From Herbidospora daliensis (lineage in GTDB: Bacteria; Actinomycetota; Actinomycetes; Streptosporangiales; Streptosporangiaceae): DNA of 64,000 bases. Under the pieces are notes generated by a model. That model was not told the DNA's origin. It worked only from the letters and a program-made list of their open reading frames with translations, and did no database searches. This document shows positions 34,391 to 43,209 of the stretch, piece after piece. A program made the position numbers and the translations under genes. The stretch spans positions 1,171,691 through 1,235,690 of the forward strand of contig NZ_BBXF01000001.1 of the NCBI RefSeq assembly GCF_001570585.1. The letters are read 5' to 3'. Each line of letters starts with the position of its first letter. Within the stretch, counting starts at the first letter, position 1.

Positions 34391-35320
34391 ATGACGCTTC
34401 ACCCGAATCTGGATCCCGATCTGCGGGCCGAACTCGCGGCGGATGACGCTCCCCCTTACGACCTGGACACGGCCGACCTCGGCCAGATCCGCCGCGACCG
34501 CGCCTCCGTCTGCCTCCCGCCCGGCGAGGGGATCACGGTGAAGGACGTCGACGCCGACGGCCTGCGGCTGCGCGTCTACCGCCCGGCGGACGCCGGGGAC
34601 GAGCCGCTCCCCTGCCTCTACTGGATCCACGGCGGCGGCATGGTCTTCGGCCTGCCGGAGATGGACGACGCCCGGGTGTCGCGCTGGATCGACGCGCTCG
34701 GCTGCGCCGTGGTCTCGGTCGACTACCGGCTGGCCCCCGAACACCCCTTCCCGATCCCCCTGGACGACTGCTACCGGGGACTGGTGTGGACGGCCGACAA
34801 CGCCGCCTCCCTGGGGGTGAACGCCGGCCGCCTGGCGATCGGCGGCAACTCGGCGGGCGGGGGCCTGGCGGCCGGCTGCGCGCTGATGGCCAGAGACCGC
34901 GGCGGCCCGGCGCTGCGCCTGCAGATGCTGCTGTGCCCGATGCTCGACGACCGCGACGACACCCCCTCGACCGAGCAGTTCGCCGACTCGATGTGGTCGC
35001 GGACCAACAACCGCTGGGCCTGGCGGGCCTACCTGGGCGACCTGACCGAGACGCCGGTCTACGCCGCCCCGGCCCGCGCGACCGACCTGTCGGGCCTGCC
35101 GCCCGCCTACGTGGACGTCGGCGAACTGGAGATCTTCCGCGACGAGGACGCCCGGTACGCCCTGCGGCTGGCGGCGGCCGGGGTGCCGGTCGAGTTCCAC
35201 CTGTGGCCCGGGGCCGTGCACGGCTTCGCCGGGGCCTTCTGGCACACCCCCATCGGGCGGCGCTCGACGGCCGAGCAGATCGAGGCGCTGCGGCGCGGTT
35301 TTGTCGGTGGGGGTATCTAG
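34391..35320 (+). CDS. Alpha/beta hydrolase of the HSL family
   Basis: 309 residues. The oxyanion-hole motif WIHGGGMVFG and the nucleophile motif GGNSAGGG (GDSAGG-like, with Asn in place of Asp) are typical of hormone-sensitive-lipase carboxylesterases. The catalytic His is in PGAVHGFAG, and the acid is probably in VDVGELEIFRDED. It would hydrolyse short-chain esters in the cytoplasm. Its end is 10 bases from the WYL regulator gene. Confidence 0.88.
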   Translation: MTLHPNLDPDLRAELAADDAPPYDLDTADLGQIRRDRASVCLPPGEGITVKDVDADGLRLRVYRPADAGDEPLPCLYWIHGGGMVFGLPEMDDARVSRWIDALGCAVVSVDYRLAPEHPFPIPLDDCYRGLVWTADNAASLGVNAGRLAIGGNSAGGGLAAGCALMARDRGGPALRLQMLLCPMLDDRDDTPSTEQFADSMWSRTNNRWAWRAYLGDLTETPVYAAPARATDLSGLPPAYVDVGELEIFRDEDARYALRLAAAGVPVEFHLWPGAVHGFAGAFWHTPIGRRSTAEQIEALRRGFVGGGI

Positions 35321-35330
35321 GCTGCCGCGT

Positions 35331-36026
35331 GTGAACCGTACGGATCGGCTATACGCCCTCGTCGAGGAACTGCGGGCCGTCTCGCCCCGGCCCCGGTCGG
35401 CCCGCGAGCTGGCCGAGAGGTTCGAAGTGAGCGTGCGCACCATCGAGCGCGACGTGGCCGCGCTCCAGGAGGCGCGTGTCCCCATCTACGCCGAGTTCGG
35501 CCGCCGCGGCGGCTACGTGCTCGACCGGCGCATGTCGCTGCCGCCCCTCAACTTCACCCCCGAGGAGGCGGTGGCCATCGCCGTCGCCCTCAGCCACGAG
35601 GAGCTCCCCTTCGCCGAACAGGCCAGGAGCGCCCTGCGCAAGGTCATGGACGCCATGCCCGACGGCGAGGGCGAACGCGCCCGCGCCCTGGCCGAGCGGG
35701 TCCAGCTGGTCCGCGACGACGACCGCCCCGCCGACCCGATCGCCACCGTCATCGACCAGGCGGTCCTCAGCGGCGGCGTGCTCCGCATCGGCTACGCCGA
35801 CGCCAAGGGCGTGCCGACCGAACGCGAGGTCGAACCGGGCGTCTTCGTCGGCAACCGGAGGGGCGAGTGGTATCTGGTCGGCTGGTGCCGCTTACGCGAG
35901 GCGGTCCGCGTCTTCCGCCTCGACCGCATCGCGGGCGCGGAGGCCACCGGCGAACGCGCCCCGGCGCGCCCGGCGGCCACCTTCGCCTCCGAAGCCGGCC
36001 TCCTCCGCCAGCCCGCCCTGAGCTGA
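35331..36026 (+). CDS. WYL-domain transcriptional regulator (YafY type)
   Basis: 231 residues from GTG 35331. The N-terminal helix-turn-helix (ARELAERFEVSVRTIERDVAAL) is followed by the YVLDRRMSLPPLNFTPEEA linker and a WYL-like domain (REVEPGVFVGNRRGEWYLVGWCR). WYL regulators sense nucleotides or small ligands and often control stress, DNA-repair or detoxification genes. It may control the adjacent hydrolase, which it follows closely. Confidence 0.87.
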   Translation: MNRTDRLYALVEELRAVSPRPRSARELAERFEVSVRTIERDVAALQEARVPIYAEFGRRGGYVLDRRMSLPPLNFTPEEAVAIAVALSHEELPFAEQARSALRKVMDAMPDGEGERARALAERVQLVRDDDRPADPIATVIDQAVLSGGVLRIGYADAKGVPTEREVEPGVFVGNRRGEWYLVGWCRLREAVRVFRLDRIAGAEATGERAPARPAATFASEAGLLRQPALS

Positions 36027-36048
36027 CTGCCCATGCGAGAGCCGGTCG

Positions 36049-37167
36049 TCAGACCGCGGCGTTCTGCGCGAGCAGCGGCAGCCTGACCGTCACGATCAGC
36101 CCGCCGCCCTCCCGAGGCCGGGCCTCCGCCGTGCCCCCGTGGGCCCGCGCGATGGCGCGCACGATCGAGAGGCCCAGCCCGGCCCCGCCCGCCGAGCCGG
36201 TCCGGTCGGGGTCGAGGCGGATGAAGGGGTCGAACAGCCGGGCGGCCTGGGCGGGGGCGATCTCGCGGCCGGTGTTCTCCACGGTCACGTAGGAGTGGCC
36301 GGCGCCGTTGCCGGTGCGGACCGTCACCTCGGCGCGGTCGTCGTTGTAGGTCACCGCGTTGTCGACCAGGTTGCGGATCATGCGTTCCAGCAGCACCCCG
36401 TCGCCGACCACCGGGGCCGGGAACTGGCGCGCCACCGTGAGGCCGTGGGCGAGCAGCGACGGGCGGGCCAGGTCGGCCAGGTCGCCGTCCTCCCGCCCCG
36501 ACAGGTCGCGTTCGCTCAGCGCCAGGGTGAGCAGGCCCTCGATGAGGCGTTCCTGCCGGGAGTTCGAGTCCAGCAGTTCGTCGCGCACCGGCCGCAGCGC
36601 CGCCGGGATCAGGCCGTCGGACATGGAGACCTGGAGCAGCGCCCGGTTGATGGCCAGCGGGGTGCGCAGTTCGTGGGAGGCGTTGGCGACGAAGCGCCGC
36701 TGGCCGTCGAAGGCGTTGTCGAGGCGTTCGAGCATCGAGTCGAACGTGTCGGCCAGGTCCTTGATCTCGTCGTGCGGGCCGGTCATCGAGATGCGCCGGT
36801 GCAGGGTGTCGGTCGACAGGCGGCGGGCGGTGTCGGTGACGTGCTGGAGGGGGTCGAGGGCACGTTTGGCGACGTACCAGCCGACGGCGAGGCCGACCAG
36901 GCCGACGAGCACGGCGGCGAGCAGCGACCACCAGACCAGGGCCCCGAGGACCGTCTCGTGGTAGTCCTCGACCTGCTTGTTGAAGAAGAACAGCTGCTTG
37001 TCGCCGGTGAGCGGCGGCAGCTGGTCGAGCGGCAGGCGGATCGTGACGCGCCGCGTGAGCTGCCTGCTGACGACGATGTAGTTGATCATCACGAGGACCA
37101 GCGCCGCCGCGAAGAACAGGCTCCCGTAGACGAGGGTGAGCCGGGCCCTGATCGGCATGCGGTTCAC
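36049..37167 (-). CDS. Sensor histidine kinase of the export-linked two-component system
   Basis: 372 residues from GTG 37167 (GTGA overlap with the regulator). Two membrane helices flank a short extracellular loop (about 12-90). HAMP follows, then HisKA with NASHELRTPL (phospho-His), the N-box MIRNLVDNAVTYN and GAGLGLSIVRAIA. It should autophosphorylate and pass phosphate to the OmpR-type regulator. It is the last gene of a six-gene minus-strand operon with an MacAB-like exporter, suggesting it senses an envelope-acting compound that the exporter removes. Confidence 0.92.
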   Translation of the reverse strand: MNRMPIRARLTLVYGSLFFAAALVLVMINYIVVSRQLTRRVTIRLPLDQLPPLTGDKQLFFFNKQVEDYHETVLGALVWWSLLAAVLVGLVGLAVGWYVAKRALDPLQHVTDTARRLSTDTLHRRISMTGPHDEIKDLADTFDSMLERLDNAFDGQRRFVANASHELRTPLAINRALLQVSMSDGLIPAALRPVRDELLDSNSRQERLIEGLLTLALSERDLSGREDGDLADLARPSLLAHGLTVARQFPAPVVGDGVLLERMIRNLVDNAVTYNDDRAEVTVRTGNGAGHSYVTVENTGREIAPAQAARLFDPFIRLDPDRTGSAGGAGLGLSIVRAIARAHGGTAEARPREGGGLIVTVRLPLLAQNAAV

Positions 37168-37826
37168 AGGCGGTATCCGGCGCCGGTGACGGTCTCGATG
37201 ACGGGCGGGTCGCCGAGCTTCTTGCGCAGGGTCATGACGGTGACCCGCACCGAGTTGGTGAAGTAGCTGATGTTCTCGTCCCACGCCTTCTCCAGCAGGT
37301 CCTCCGCGCTGACCACGGCGCCGTCGGCGCGCAGCAGGATCTCCAGCACCGCGAACTCCTTGGGGCTGAGGGCGACGTACCGGCCGTCGCGGAACACCTC
37401 CCGGCGGGCCGGGTCGAGCCGCACCCCGGCCCGCGCCAGCACCGGCGGGTGCGCGAGAGGCACCCGCCGGGCCAGCGCCCGGAGCCGGGCGACCAGTTCG
37501 GGGAAGTCGAACGGCTTGGCGAGGTAGTCGTCGGCGCCGATCGACAGGCCCTCGACCTTGGAGCGCAGGTCGCCGGCGGCGGTCAGCATGATGATGCGGG
37601 CCGGGATCCGCCGGGCGACCAGCTGGCGGCACACGTCGTCGCCGTGCACCGCCGGCAGGTCGCGGTCGAGCACGATGACGTCGTAGTCGTTGGTCAGCGC
37701 GCGTTCCAGGGCGGCGTCGCCGTCGTGCACGACGTCCACCGCCATCGTCTCCCGGCGCAGCCCGGCCGCCACGACCCGGGCCAGCACCTGCTCGTCTTCG
37801 GCCACCAGCACCCGCATGGTCCGCAT
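37164..37826 (-). CDS. OmpR family response regulator
   Basis: 220 residues; ATG 37826 or 37817. The receiver has EDEQVL, the phosphoacceptor Asp in VIVLDRDLPA and the invariant Lys in AKPFDF. The winged-helix output (LSPKEFAVLEILLRADGAV, VTVMTLRKKLGDPP) is OmpR/PhoB-type. The motif TAAACAC-N3-TTAAGCG (37843-37859) lies directly upstream and recurs before the lipoprotein gene, so it may be the protein's own binding site. Confidence 0.92.
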   Translation of the reverse strand: MRTMRVLVAEDEQVLARVVAAGLRRETMAVDVVHDGDAALERALTNDYDVIVLDRDLPAVHGDDVCRQLVARRIPARIIMLTAAGDLRSKVEGLSIGADDYLAKPFDFPELVARLRALARRVPLAHPPVLARAGVRLDPARREVFRDGRYVALSPKEFAVLEILLRADGAVVSAEDLLEKAWDENISYFTNSVRVTVMTLRKKLGDPPVIETVTGAGYRL

Positions 37827-37842
37827 CCTGCCGGTCCGGGGG

Positions 37843-37859
37843 TAAACACGGCTTAAGCG
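37843..37859. promoter_or_regulatory. Shared motif TAAACAC-N3-TTAAGCG before the response regulator
   Basis: Within a larger dyad (GTAAACA at 37842-37848 and TGTTTAC at 37863-37869) in the 39-base gap between permease and regulator genes. The same 7+3+7 pattern occurs at 41252-41268. A response-regulator box and internal promoter are plausible. Confidence 0.55.
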
Positions 37860-37865
37860 CCCTGT

Positions 37866-39045
37866 TTACGCACTCAGGGCGAGAGTCGGCGACATGCGGG
37901 CGGCCCGCATCGCCGGGTAGAGCCCGGCGACCGTCCCGACGAGCAGGGTCGCCGTCAGCGCCCCGGCCGGCGCCCAGGCCGGCACCGTCGGGGGCAGGCC
38001 CGTCCAGGTCGCGTACGCCACCGTGACCGCCCCGCCCAGCAGCGCCCCGGCCACCCCGCCGAGCCCCGATAGCAGCAGCGACTCGGCGAGGAACTGGCCG
38101 CGCACCTGGCCCCGGGTCGCCCCGAGCGACCGCCGCAGGCCGATCTCCCTGCGCCGTTCGAGCACCGAGATGACCATCGTGTTGGCCACCCCCACCCCGC
38201 CGACGAGCAGCGCGACCGCCCCGATGCCGAGCAGCAGGCCGGTGAACGCCGAGTCGGCGGCGGCCCGCGCCGCCAGCGCGTCCGACGGGCGGCTGACCTC
38301 CACCTCCTCCGGGTTCTGCGGCGAGGCGGTGGCCGGCAGGACCGCCCGCACGGCGTCGACCTGCGCCGGCTCGGTCCGGGTGTAGATCGTGGTCGGGTGG
38401 CCGTCGAAGTTCAGGTACGTCCCGGCCGCCCCGAACCCGACCAGCGCCGACCGGTCGACCTCCGGCGCGAGCGGCGAGGCGGCGAGGATGCCGACGACGG
38501 TCCACCACCGGCCGCCGATCCACAACTGCTCCCCCACGTCGCGCACCCCGAGCCGGTCGGCCGCCACCGTGCCGAGCACGACCGCGCGCAGCGACGCGGT
38601 GCCCTCGTTCAGCCAGACGCCCTCGGCGACCGGGGTCTGCAGCGCCCGCAGCAGTTCCGGCGAGGCGGCCCGGGTGGTCAGCCCGCGGGTCGACTGCGGG
38701 TCGATCCGGTCGGTGCGGTAGACGGGCGTGCCGGTGTCGCCGGTCGCGCCCGCCACCTCGACCGGGCCGACCGCGCCGACCATCGCGAGCGCGGTCTCCG
38801 GCAGCGAGGTCGGCTGGCCGAACAGGCTCTGGCCGGGCGTGACCCGCAGCAGGTTGGTGCCGAGCCGGTCGAGCTCGGCCAGCAGCTGGGCCTTGGACGA
38901 CGACGAGATCCCGACGACGGCGACCATGGTCGCGATGCCGATGGCGATGCCGAGGGCCGACAACACCGCCCGCGCGGGCCGCACCCGCAACCCGGCCGCG
39001 CCGACCCTGACCAGGTCGCCCCAGGTGAGCCGGGCCGGACGCAAC

Positions 39046-39053
<8 letters not shown>
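37866..39053 (-). CDS. MacB/FtsX-type ABC transporter permease
   Basis: 395 residues. An N-terminal membrane helix ([20 protein letters not shown]) leads into a large extracellular MacB-core domain (about 60-270), then three C-terminal membrane helices ([41 protein letters not shown] and a last one). This is the MacB/FtsX type 4 exporter fold. It overlaps the ATPase gene by eight bases, and the adaptor is upstream. Such systems export peptides, antibiotics or lipids by a mechanotransmission cycle without moving the substrate through the membrane. Confidence 0.92.
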
Positions 39054-39710
<657 letters not shown>

Positions 39711-39714
<4 letters not shown>

Positions 39715-40724
39715 TCGGCCGGCACCTCGACCTTCATGCCCTCGGCCAGCCCGGCGCCCTCGATCTCGACGCGCCCGGCCGCGAACAGCCCGGTCGTCAC
39801 CTTCGTGACCGCGCCGGCGATCCGCACGCCGTAGCCGCCCTCGCGCAGCGCCAGCAGCGCCTCGACCGGCACCGACAACACGCCCTTCCGGGTCTCGCCG
39901 GTCAGCCCGACGTCGACGGGGGCCTGGTCGAACCGGCCGAGCCGGCCGTCGGCGGTGATCTCGACGTCGATGGTGGCCTCGCCGCCCTCCTGGGCGGGCG
40001 GCCGGGCGACCGTGCCGATCGAGGTGATGCGCCCCTTGCCGGTCCGCCCGTCGGGGGTCTCCAGCGTCACCGCCGCGCCGAGCCGGGCCAGTTCCTGGTC
40101 GGAGGCGTTGAGGTCGACGTGCACGACCCGCTTGGTGCCGGTCGTGGCGATGACCGACCGCCCGGCGGGCATGCCCGGCTCGGCCGTCACCTGGGCGACC
40201 CGCACCGCGCCGGCGGCGACCACCACCTCCTCGGGCCCGACCGTGCCGGTCTCGTCGAGGTTCAGGTCCTCCTGCCAGTCCTGTACGGCCTCCCGCGTCG
40301 ACCAGGTGAACTCGTCGTCGACCGTGCCGGGGTCGTAGCCGAGCGCCTTCAGGTTGCGCTCCAGCTGCCGGACGTCGCGCCCCGACGTGGCGGTGCCGAG
40401 GCGGCGGTACATGGGCGTGGCGCCGTACAGGAGGACGACGGGTTTGCCCGAGACGGCGTAGAGCCGTTTGCCGCGCCGGACGACGGCGCCCTCCTCGGGC
40501 GTCCAGGTGACGGTGCCGCGGGCGGCGTTGGGCAGGTCGCGGCGGTTCTCGTAGCCGAGGGTGCCGCCGACGGTCTCGGCGTCGGCCAGGTCGCCGCGGG
40601 TGATCTCAGCGGTCGCCACCGCGACCGGCGGGGGCGGCGGGGGCTCGTCGAGCGTGGCCGCCGCGACGCCGCCCCCGGCCAGCGCGGCGACCGCCACCCC
40701 GCCGGCGAGCAGCCCCTTCCTCAC
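39711..40724 (-). CDS. Efflux adaptor with peptidoglycan-binding domain (MacA/HlyD-like)
   Basis: 337 residues from GTG 40724, overlapping the lipoprotein stop (GTGA). An N-terminal membrane anchor ([20 protein letters not shown]) is followed by a lipoyl-like barrel ([19 protein letters not shown]). A peptidoglycan-binding repeat lies inside it ([15 protein letters not shown] ... TREAVQDWQ, about 135-175), then beta-barrel domains. This layout is known in actinobacterial MacA-like adaptors, where no outer membrane exists. It would hold the exporter near the cell wall. Confidence 0.88.
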
Positions 40725-41227
40725 TTCGGGCCCCCGCCGGGCAGGTGCTTCTCGCAGATCGCCTGCGCCTTCTCCGCCTCGGCGGAGCCCATGACCCCCT
40801 TGGGCGCCCGGATGAGCATGCGCCCGCCCTCGACCTGCGGGTCGGGCATGTCGACGCCGTTCTCGCGCATGCAGTCGGTGTATTTCTGGACGGCGTCGGC
40901 GAATTGCGCGTCGCCCATTCCGGGCCCGCCGCCGATCGGCCGGTACTGCTCGCACGCCTCGTTGGCCTTCTCGACGGTCGCCGGGTCGACCCCCTCCTTG
41001 ATCCGCACCCTGACGGCGTTGCCGCCGGGCTCCGGATCGGGCACGTCGATGCCGTGCTCACGCATGCACTGGGCGAATTTGACGGCGTCTCCGGACGCCG
41101 CCGGGCTGGGCGCGGGGGCGGAGGCGGTCACGCCCCCGGCGGTCGCGACGCCGCTCTGCTGGGCGGTTCCGCACGCGGCCAGGAACAGCGGCACCGCCGC
41201 GATCAAAGCCATTCTGATTCGGGTCAT
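40721..41227 (-). CDS. Lipoprotein with duplicated CMREHG motif
   Basis: 168 residues from ATG 41227. The signal peptide ends in a lipobox (LAAC, Cys19). The mature protein has a Pro/Ala/Ser-rich stretch, then two copies of a motif: CMREHGIDVPDP and CMRENGVDMPDP, each followed by a region ending in a further Cys (ACEQY, AICEKH). The repeats suggest a tandem domain with two disulfide-linked or metal-binding units. It is first in the exporter/two-component operon and may be a ligand-binding lipoprotein. Confidence 0.85.
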   Translation of the reverse strand: MTRIRMALIAAVPLFLAACGTAQQSGVATAGGVTASAPAPSPAASGDAVKFAQCMREHGIDVPDPEPGGNAVRVRIKEGVDPATVEKANEACEQYRPIGGGPGMGDAQFADAVQKYTDCMRENGVDMPDPQVEGGRMLIRAPKGVMGSAEAEKAQAICEKHLPGGGPK

Positions 41228-41251
41228 GCGCAATTTCTAGCGAGACCCCGT

Positions 41252-41268
41252 TAAACACCCATTAAGCG
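41252..41268. promoter_or_regulatory. Shared motif TAAACAC-N3-TTAAGCG before the lipoprotein operon
   Basis: Identical in both 7-base halves to 37843-37859. On the minus strand it reads CGCTTAA-N3-GTGTTTA, about 25 bases before the lipoprotein start. A further GTGTTTA half-site lies at 41283-41289. Candidate binding site of the OmpR-type regulator of the same operon. Confidence 0.55.
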
Positions 41269-41295
41269 AATTCGTTTATCTCGTGTTTAGGTGAC

Positions 41296-41328
41296 GGAAA
41301 AGGCCCGCGGAGAAGACGGGCCTTTTCC
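41296..41328 (-). terminator. Terminator after the trypsin-like protease gene
   Basis: A 12-bp stem (GGAAAAGGCCCG / CGGGCCTTTTCC) with a nine-base loop, six bases past the protease stop; the A/T parts can act in either direction. Confidence 0.88.
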
Positions 41329-41334
41329 CGGAGG

Positions 41335-43083
41335 TTACTGCGGCGGCCGGTTGCCGAGCTGGCGGCGGAGCTGCTCCAGCTCACGCTCCAGGTCGGCCAC
41401 GTTCCGGTCCTGCGGCTGCTGGGGCTGGGCCTGCGGCTGGTGGCCGTAGGGCTGGTGCTGCGGAACCGGCCCGCCCCCGTGCTGTCCGTACTGGCCGGCC
41501 GGCTGCTGACCGTGCTGGCCGCCGTGGGCCTGCTGGTAGGCCTGGTAGGGCTGCGACGGGGGCCGGTAGCGGGTGGTGCTCTCGGCCGGGGGCAGCGAGT
41601 GGGCCTGCGGCGGCTGGTAGGCCGGGATCTGCTGGGCCTGCGCCTGGTAGGGCGGGGCGCCGTTGTAGACCGGGATCTGGGCGCGCTTGTTCCGCTTGGC
41701 CCGCTTGACCAGCAGGCGGAGCAGCACCAGGCCGAGCAGGATCGCGACGATCACCCCGGCGCCGATGAGCAGCCAGAAGCCCGACGACTGCGGCGACTCG
41801 TCCTTGCCGGCCGTGATGGCCTGCTGCGAGTTGGTGATGTACTCGGCGACCCATGGGTGGGTGGGGTGCAGCGCCTGGACCTCGCGGAAGACGGGCAGCG
41901 CCTCGGAGTAGTGCTTGAGGAAGAAGGCGTCCAGGGCCGTGTTCCAGCGGGTCGTGGTGGCCGAGGCGGTCGGCTTGATGCCCTTCTCGTTGAGCTTCTC
42001 CTTGATCACCGAGATCGGGAGCACGAACGACTCGTTCTCCGACGCCTCCCCGCCCTCGGAGACCGTGCCCGCGATCAGCATGCCGATCACGTCGCCGTCC
42101 TTGGAGAACACCGGCCCGCCGGAGTTGCCGTGGTAGGAGGGCGCCTGCGTCTGGATGTACGGGACGCCCTTGTCGGTCGTCCGCAGCGCGTTGTACGGCC
42201 CCTCGGTCAGCGCCGGGTCGAGCTTCGACTCCAGGCTGAAGAACGGGGTGTTGGTGACCAGCCCGGGGAACCCGCTGATGTAGAGCGTCGACCCGACCTG
42301 GACGTCGGCGTCGTCGCCGAGCGGCACGGTCGGCAGGTTCTGCTGCCCGTTGACCTTGAGCAGCGCGTAGTCCTTGCCGGGGTAGCTCTCGCCGACGTCC
42401 ACGAGCTCGGCCACGATCGGCTTGGCGGTCTTGTCGACGCCGCCGCCCGGGTGGGCCTGCAGCACCGCGATCTCCTTCTTGAGACCGTCGATCCGCATGT
42501 TGGCCGCGTTGAAGTTGATGAAGAGGTTCTCGGCGAGCTTGATCATCTCTTCGTCGGGCGAGAGGTCCTTGACCATCTCCAGGATCCCCTGCGCGTCCTC
42601 CTCGTAGAACTTGGAGAGCGCCTGCTGGGCGAAGACGTCGTTGAGCTGCTTGTCGCCCATCTCGACGCAGTGCGCGCCGGTGACCATGTACCCGTCGGGG
42701 GTGACCCACCAGCCGGTGCACATGCCGCCGACCTCGGCGTCCACGACCCGGTTCGGGCTGCCCGGCACCAGGTAGGCGCCGACGTTCGCGTTCATCTGCT
42801 CGAACATGTACTTGGCGATGGTGCGCTGGTCGGAGGCGACCTTGCCGGCCACGACGTCGGCGGTGATCTTGTCGACGAGCGCGTAGAGGTTGGCCTCGTT
42901 GACGGCCGGGGTGGGCACGCTGACCTGGCCCGTGTAGGTGAGGCTGGTGAGCTGGACGGCGGGGTGGGTCTGCGCGGCGAGCCGGGTCCCGATCGGGACG
43001 TCAGGCGTCTCATCCGCGTACGCGGGAGATGCGGCGAGCACCGACACCGCCGCGGTGGCGACGATGATTCTTCTGAGGTTCAC
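41335..43083 (-). CDS. Membrane-anchored trypsin-like serine protease with Q/P-rich tail
   Basis: 582 residues from GTG 43083. Signal peptide 1-23 (ASPAYA). The extracellular S1-like domain has the triad His in TGAHCVE (about 138), Asp in KDYALLKV (about 238) and Ser in HGNSGGPV (about 319). A helical insert sits between His and Asp. One membrane helix (about 430-452: GFWLLIGAGVIVAILLGLVL) is followed by a cytoplasmic tail of about 110 residues rich in Gln, Pro, Tyr and Gly, ending in a coiled coil (RNVADLERELEQLRRQLG). The tail may bind a cytoplasmic scaffold. It stands divergent to the papain-like fusion gene. Confidence 0.9.
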   Translation of the reverse strand: MNLRRIIVATAAVSVLAASPAYADETPDVPIGTRLAAQTHPAVQLTSLTYTGQVSVPTPAVNEANLYALVDKITADVVAGKVASDQRTIAKYMFEQMNANVGAYLVPGSPNRVVDAEVGGMCTGWWVTPDGYMVTGAHCVEMGDKQLNDVFAQQALSKFYEEDAQGILEMVKDLSPDEEMIKLAENLFINFNAANMRIDGLKKEIAVLQAHPGGGVDKTAKPIVAELVDVGESYPGKDYALLKVNGQQNLPTVPLGDDADVQVGSTLYISGFPGLVTNTPFFSLESKLDPALTEGPYNALRTTDKGVPYIQTQAPSYHGNSGGPVFSKDGDVIGMLIAGTVSEGGEASENESFVLPISVIKEKLNEKGIKPTASATTTRWNTALDAFFLKHYSEALPVFREVQALHPTHPWVAEYITNSQQAITAGKDESPQSSGFWLLIGAGVIVAILLGLVLLRLLVKRAKRNKRAQIPVYNGAPPYQAQAQQIPAYQPPQAHSLPPAESTTRYRPPSQPYQAYQQAHGGQHGQQPAGQYGQHGGGPVPQHQPYGHQPQAQPQQPQDRNVADLERELEQLRRQLGNRPPQ

Positions 43084-43209
43084 GGCACTGATCGTCGGCC
43101 AGCCGCCTTGTCCACCACTTGTGAGTGACTTGGGGTTTCCATTACCCGAGGGAAAACCCCAGGGCAGACCCGGTGGTGGACGGTTTGGCCCGTTCCTACC
43201 GTTGCGGAC
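43084..43209. promoter_or_regulatory. Divergent intergenic region with dyads
   Basis: This 126-base gap between two divergent hydrolase genes contains GGGGTTT (about 43138) mirrored by AAACCCC (about 43155), and CCACCAC mirrored by GGTGGTGG. These nested dyads could be an operator or a hairpin. No clear -35/-10 pair. Confidence 0.35.
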
